Assembly (NCBI GenBank): GCA_013330285.1
Contig: DUIP01000219.1
Location: 1-8,000 of the forward strand
Direction of reading: 5' to 3'
From: Candidatus Poseidoniaceae archaeon
GTDB taxonomy: Archaea; Thermoplasmatota; Poseidoniia; Poseidoniales; Poseidoniaceae
DNA: 8,000 nucleotides
The translations under genes and the position numbers were made by a program. Below, in pieces: positions 5,935 through 8,000 of this stretch (its first letter is position 1; each line of letters opens with the position of its first letter). Under the pieces are notes generated by a model. The model saw only the letters and a list, made by a program, of their open reading frames with translations, made no database searches and was not told the origin of the DNA.

Positions 5935-7533
5935 ATGGCCGAAGCCCACGGGACTCCTACAGGGGACCTATCTTCGCACGGGATTGCCCCTGCCGGCGAT
6001 GTCTATTGGAATCAAGACGCAACGACATTGATTGAACTCGCCGTCGCCCGAGGCGAAGGCGTTTACAGCGCTCACAAAGCGCTTGTGACCGAAACAGGAG
6101 AACGCACTGGCCGTTCTCCAAATGACAAATTTATCGTCGATGAACCATCGACGTCAGACGATATCAATTGGGGCGACGTCAACGTCTCAACTGACACCGA
6201 GACGTTTTTCCGCATGCGCGCCAAAGTGGTTGATTTCCTTTCCTCAAGGGACGCATTGTTTGTCCAAGACCTCTACTGTGGTGCAGATTTCAGCGAAGCG
6301 CTCCCGATCCGTGTGATCAACCATAATGCATGGCACAACGCCTTTGCACGAAACATGTTCATCCGCCCAAGTGAGGAACAACTCCAGCATCACGCCCCTG
6401 AATTCACAGTGCTGCACGCACCACATTTCGAAGCAAGTCCAGAAGATGGATTGAATTCTCATTGTTTCGTCATCGTCAACTATGCTGAGAAAGAAGTGAT
6501 TATCGGCGGAACACGATACGCTGGTGAAATTAAGAAATCGATCTTCTCAGTGATGAACCTCATTCTTCCGAAGAAAGGAATTCTTCCAATGCATTGCTCT
6601 GCCAACACCACGGGCGAAAACACAGCAATTTTCTTTGGCCTTTCGGGAACTGGAAAGACGACCCTTTCCGCTGACCCAAAGCGGGCATTGATTGGTGATG
6701 ACGAGCACGGTTGGGGCTCAAATGGAGTCTTTAATTTCGAAGGCGGTTGCTATGCAAAGCTGATCGATTTGTCGGAAGAAGACGAGCCAGCAATCTTTGG
6801 CACGACTCGAAAATTCGGCACCGTCCTTGAGAACATCGTCATGGATGAGGCCGGCGTTCCAGATTTCACAAACACCAGTAAAACCCAGAACACAAGAGGA
6901 TCCTACCCTATCGAATTCATCGATAACCGCACGGCTGATTCCAAGGGAGGCCATCCCCAGAATGTGATTTTCCTCACGTGTGATGCGTTTGGAGTGTTGC
7001 CGCCAATTTCTCGCCTCACGCCAGAACAAGCCGCCTACCACTTCATCTCAGGTTACACGGCCAAGGTCGCCGGCACAGAAATCGGTGTCAAGGAACCCCA
7101 AGCCACATTCTCCGCTTGCTTCGGCGAACCATTCATGCCCATGCACCCAGGCGTTTACGCCGACCTTCTTTCATCAAAAATGGCCGAGCATGGCGCCACA
7201 GCATGGCTCATCAATACCGGCTGGTCCGGTGGAGCATATGGCGTGGGAAGTCGCATGAAAATACGCCATACCAGAGCCATGTTGAACGCAGCATTGGATG
7301 GCGCCCTTGACGCAGTGGATTACGTCCAAGACGAGCGATTCGGATTTGAAGTGCCTATGGAATGCCCGGATGTCCCAGCAGAAGTTCTCCAACCACGGAG
7401 CACGTGGGATAACAAGGCGGAATTCGACGCAACAGCTGACAAACTCGCCACCATGTTTAACGAAAACTTTGCTCGCTATTCAGCAGGAGTTTCCGAAGCA
7501 GTCAACGCTTCGGCCCCCTCTCCAGTCGCTTGA
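5935..7533 (+). CDS. pckA: Phosphoenolpyruvate carboxykinase, ATP-dependent (EC 4.1.1.49)
   Basis: Cytosolic enzyme that converts oxaloacetate plus ATP to phosphoenolpyruvate, CO2 and ADP, the entry step of gluconeogenesis. From ATG 5935 it has 532 residues, close to E. coli PckA (540). Recognisable elements in order are TGRSPNDK with substrate Arg R60; EIKKS with K200/K201; MHCSAN with metal ligand H220; the P-loop GLSGTGKTT at 235-243 (K241); and IGDDEHGW at 253-260 with metal ligand D256. Next come GGCYAKLI, NTRGSYP with R321, CDAFGVLPP, FSACFGEPF and NTGWSGGAYGVGSRM. The K241-D256 spacing equals that of E. coli K254-D269, and all catalytic residues I can place are kept, so it should be active. 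This is the ATP family; the GTP-dependent enzymes common in other archaea have different sequence signatures. The SGGAYGVGSRM segment is closer to what I recall of alphaproteobacterial enzymes than to E. coli. ATG 5935 is chosen because similarity begins just after it; the open frame upstream and an ATG at 5930 in another frame look irrelevant. The ribosome-binding site is weak. Confidence 0.95.
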   Translation: MAEAHGTPTGDLSSHGIAPAGDVYWNQDATTLIELAVARGEGVYSAHKALVTETGERTGRSPNDKFIVDEPSTSDDINWGDVNVSTDTETFFRMRAKVVDFLSSRDALFVQDLYCGADFSEALPIRVINHNAWHNAFARNMFIRPSEEQLQHHAPEFTVLHAPHFEASPEDGLNSHCFVIVNYAEKEVIIGGTRYAGEIKKSIFSVMNLILPKKGILPMHCSANTTGENTAIFFGLSGTGKTTLSADPKRALIGDDEHGWGSNGVFNFEGGCYAKLIDLSEEDEPAIFGTTRKFGTVLENIVMDEAGVPDFTNTSKTQNTRGSYPIEFIDNRTADSKGGHPQNVIFLTCDAFGVLPPISRLTPEQAAYHFISGYTAKVAGTEIGVKEPQATFSACFGEPFMPMHPGVYADLLSSKMAEHGATAWLINTGWSGGAYGVGSRMKIRHTRAMLNAALDGALDAVDYVQDERFGFEVPMECPDVPAEVLQPRSTWDNKAEFDATADKLATMFNENFARYSAGVSEAVNASAPSPVA

Positions 7534-7536
7534 TCA
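7531..7536. other. Zero-gap convergent stop junction TGATCA
   Basis: The TGA of pckA (7531-7533) and the complement of the TGA of the DP2 gene (7534-7536) abut with no base between them, forming the palindrome TGATCA. The 3' ends of both transcripts must therefore lie inside the opposite coding region, giving overlapping antisense RNA unless termination occurs within codons. I see no T-tract or stable hairpin immediately next to it. Confidence 0.9.
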
Positions 7537-8000
7537 CAGGAAGTCACTCAGCGAGAGTTGTTTGGCTCGGTCGTTGTTGAACAGGGAATCAACGCTGTCA
7601 GCCAGCCATTCGACGTTTTGCTTGGTGTATGTGTCGACCCCATAGGTTGCCATAACGTGCTTTGTGACTTTGATGTATTTACGTACAGCACCTTCGGAGA
7701 CTGTGAGGGCGAGGTTTCCGCCACACAATCCACCTTCTGATTTAGCGACACCCACGCTTGCCAGCCCCTGGCCTGAAGATTTCTTTGGTTGGATGCAAGC
7801 CCCTGCAATCGGCATTCTGCGGTAGGAGTGGGCGCACTTGAGGCACCGCACTTTTTGCCTCGCATAGGCGTTCATATTTCCGCGCAGATCCGGTAAGAAG
7901 TGAGATCGCACCACACTCGATGCCACGGTTCGAACATCAACAGCCCTGAGCCTATGACCTAAATCCAATTGCCCGTTCATCTTGTCAATCATGGTGTCCA
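7534..8000 (-). CDS. polC: DNA polymerase D (Pol II) large subunit DP2, C-terminal end (5' part outside window)
   Basis: The minus-strand frame is open to the window edge and gives the last 154 or so residues; the true start lies well beyond base 8000. DP2 is the catalytic subunit of the archaeal replicative polymerase PolD, partnered with DP1. Recognition rests on the conserved run DTM...RAVD...HFLPDLRGN, then YARQKVRCLKC, the adjoining basic YRR, GGNLALTVSEGAV, YTKQNVE and DSLF, in the order typical of the DP2 C-terminus. Four cysteines with codons at 7843-7845, 7834-7836, 7795-7797 and 7723-7725 would form the terminal zinc module. The third and fourth are 23 residues apart where a C-x2-C knuckle is usual. 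The protein ends with QLSLSDFL, a PIP-type PCNA-binding motif. The ATG at 7990-7992 is internal: conserved DP2 sequence (DT) continues upstream of it. No intein is seen in the visible part. Confidence 0.92.
   Translation of the reverse strand, partial: DTMIDKMNGQLDLGHRLRAVDVRTVASSVVRSHFLPDLRGNMNAYARQKVRCLKCAHSYRRMPIAGACIQPKKSSGQGLASVGVAKSEGGLCGGNLALTVSEGAVRKYIKVTKHVMATYGVDTYTKQNVEWLADSVDSLFNNDRAKQLSLSDFL
7537..7560 (-). other. C-terminal PIP motif of DP2 (PCNA binding)
   Basis: The last eight residues, QLSLSDFL, fit the PIP consensus Q-x-x-h-x-x-a-a, with Leu in place of the second aromatic. The motif is at the extreme C-terminus, where PolD large subunits carry their clamp-binding peptide (for example ISLEEFF near the end of the Pyrococcus protein). 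It should tether the polymerase to the sliding clamp. Confidence 0.65.
7723..7845 (-). other. Zinc-binding module of DP2 with an enlarged second knuckle
   Basis: The first knuckle is canonical (CLKC). In DP2 proteins I know, the second reads like GKCPxCGG; here it is GAC, then 23 residues, then CGG. The added stretch (about 7726-7794) is rich in Gly, Ser, Lys and Ala (PKKSSGQG, ASVGVAKSEGG), as expected for a flexible surface loop. The reading frame is uninterrupted and the flanking sequence is conserved on both sides. Confidence 0.6.

Noticed and set aside
7990..7992. ATG at 7992 (minus strand) as the start of a small 152-residue gene
   Set aside because: The frame stays open beyond it to the window edge, and the residues just upstream (DT) continue the conserved DP2 sequence, so this Met is internal.
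1..8000. Defence system, prophage, CRISPR array or mobile element
   Set aside because: No transposase, integrase, nuclease, toxin-antitoxin, regular repeat array or att-like repeat was found, and the genes are chromosomal housekeeping types plus one unknown membrane protein.

Overview
The window looks like chromosomal DNA of a planktonic euryarchaeon, most plausibly Marine Group II (Candidatus Poseidoniales) or a near relative. The firm part is 'archaeon': the right edge carries the C-terminus of the large subunit of DNA polymerase D (DP2), a family known from archaea and absent from bacteria. The Marine Group II placement is an inference from moderate GC, tight gene packing, a bacterial-type ATP-dependent PEP carboxykinase and a very large multi-spanning membrane protein of unknown function. 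No tRNA, rRNA, CRISPR array, insertion sequence or integrase is visible.

Layout, left to right. (1) Bases 1-126 (+) are the last 41 codons of a left-handed beta-helix (hexapeptide-repeat) protein, probably a GlmU-like sugar-1-phosphate nucleotidylyltransferase/acetyltransferase. (2) 132-1769 (+) is a phosphohexomutase, probably phosphoglucosamine mutase (GlmM), translationally coupled to the gene before it. (3) 1787-5746 (-) is a 1319-residue polytopic membrane protein with about 35 predicted membrane spans and a large soluble loop. It has no family I recognise and is the main unknown here. (4) 5747-5934 is a 188-base divergent intergenic region holding both promoters. (5) 5935-7533 (+) is ATP-dependent phosphoenolpyruvate carboxykinase (PckA). 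(6) 7534-8000 (-) is the C-terminal end of DP2, with a zinc-binding module and a terminal PCNA-interacting (PIP) motif.

How the genes work together. The first two fit one pathway: the mutase makes glucosamine-1-phosphate and the nucleotidylyltransferase converts it to UDP-GlcNAc for glycans and glycolipids. PckA (gluconeogenesis from oxaloacetate), DP2 (replication) and the membrane protein have no evident functional link to that pair or to each other. Both convergent junctions are extremely compact, 17 and 0 bases between stop codons, and each is a palindrome that contains the two stop codons.

Most of the window is housekeeping. The points worth a second look are the giant membrane protein and its apparent internal repeats, a 23-residue separation inside the DP2 zinc module, the palindromic convergent junctions, and the bacterial-type PckA.
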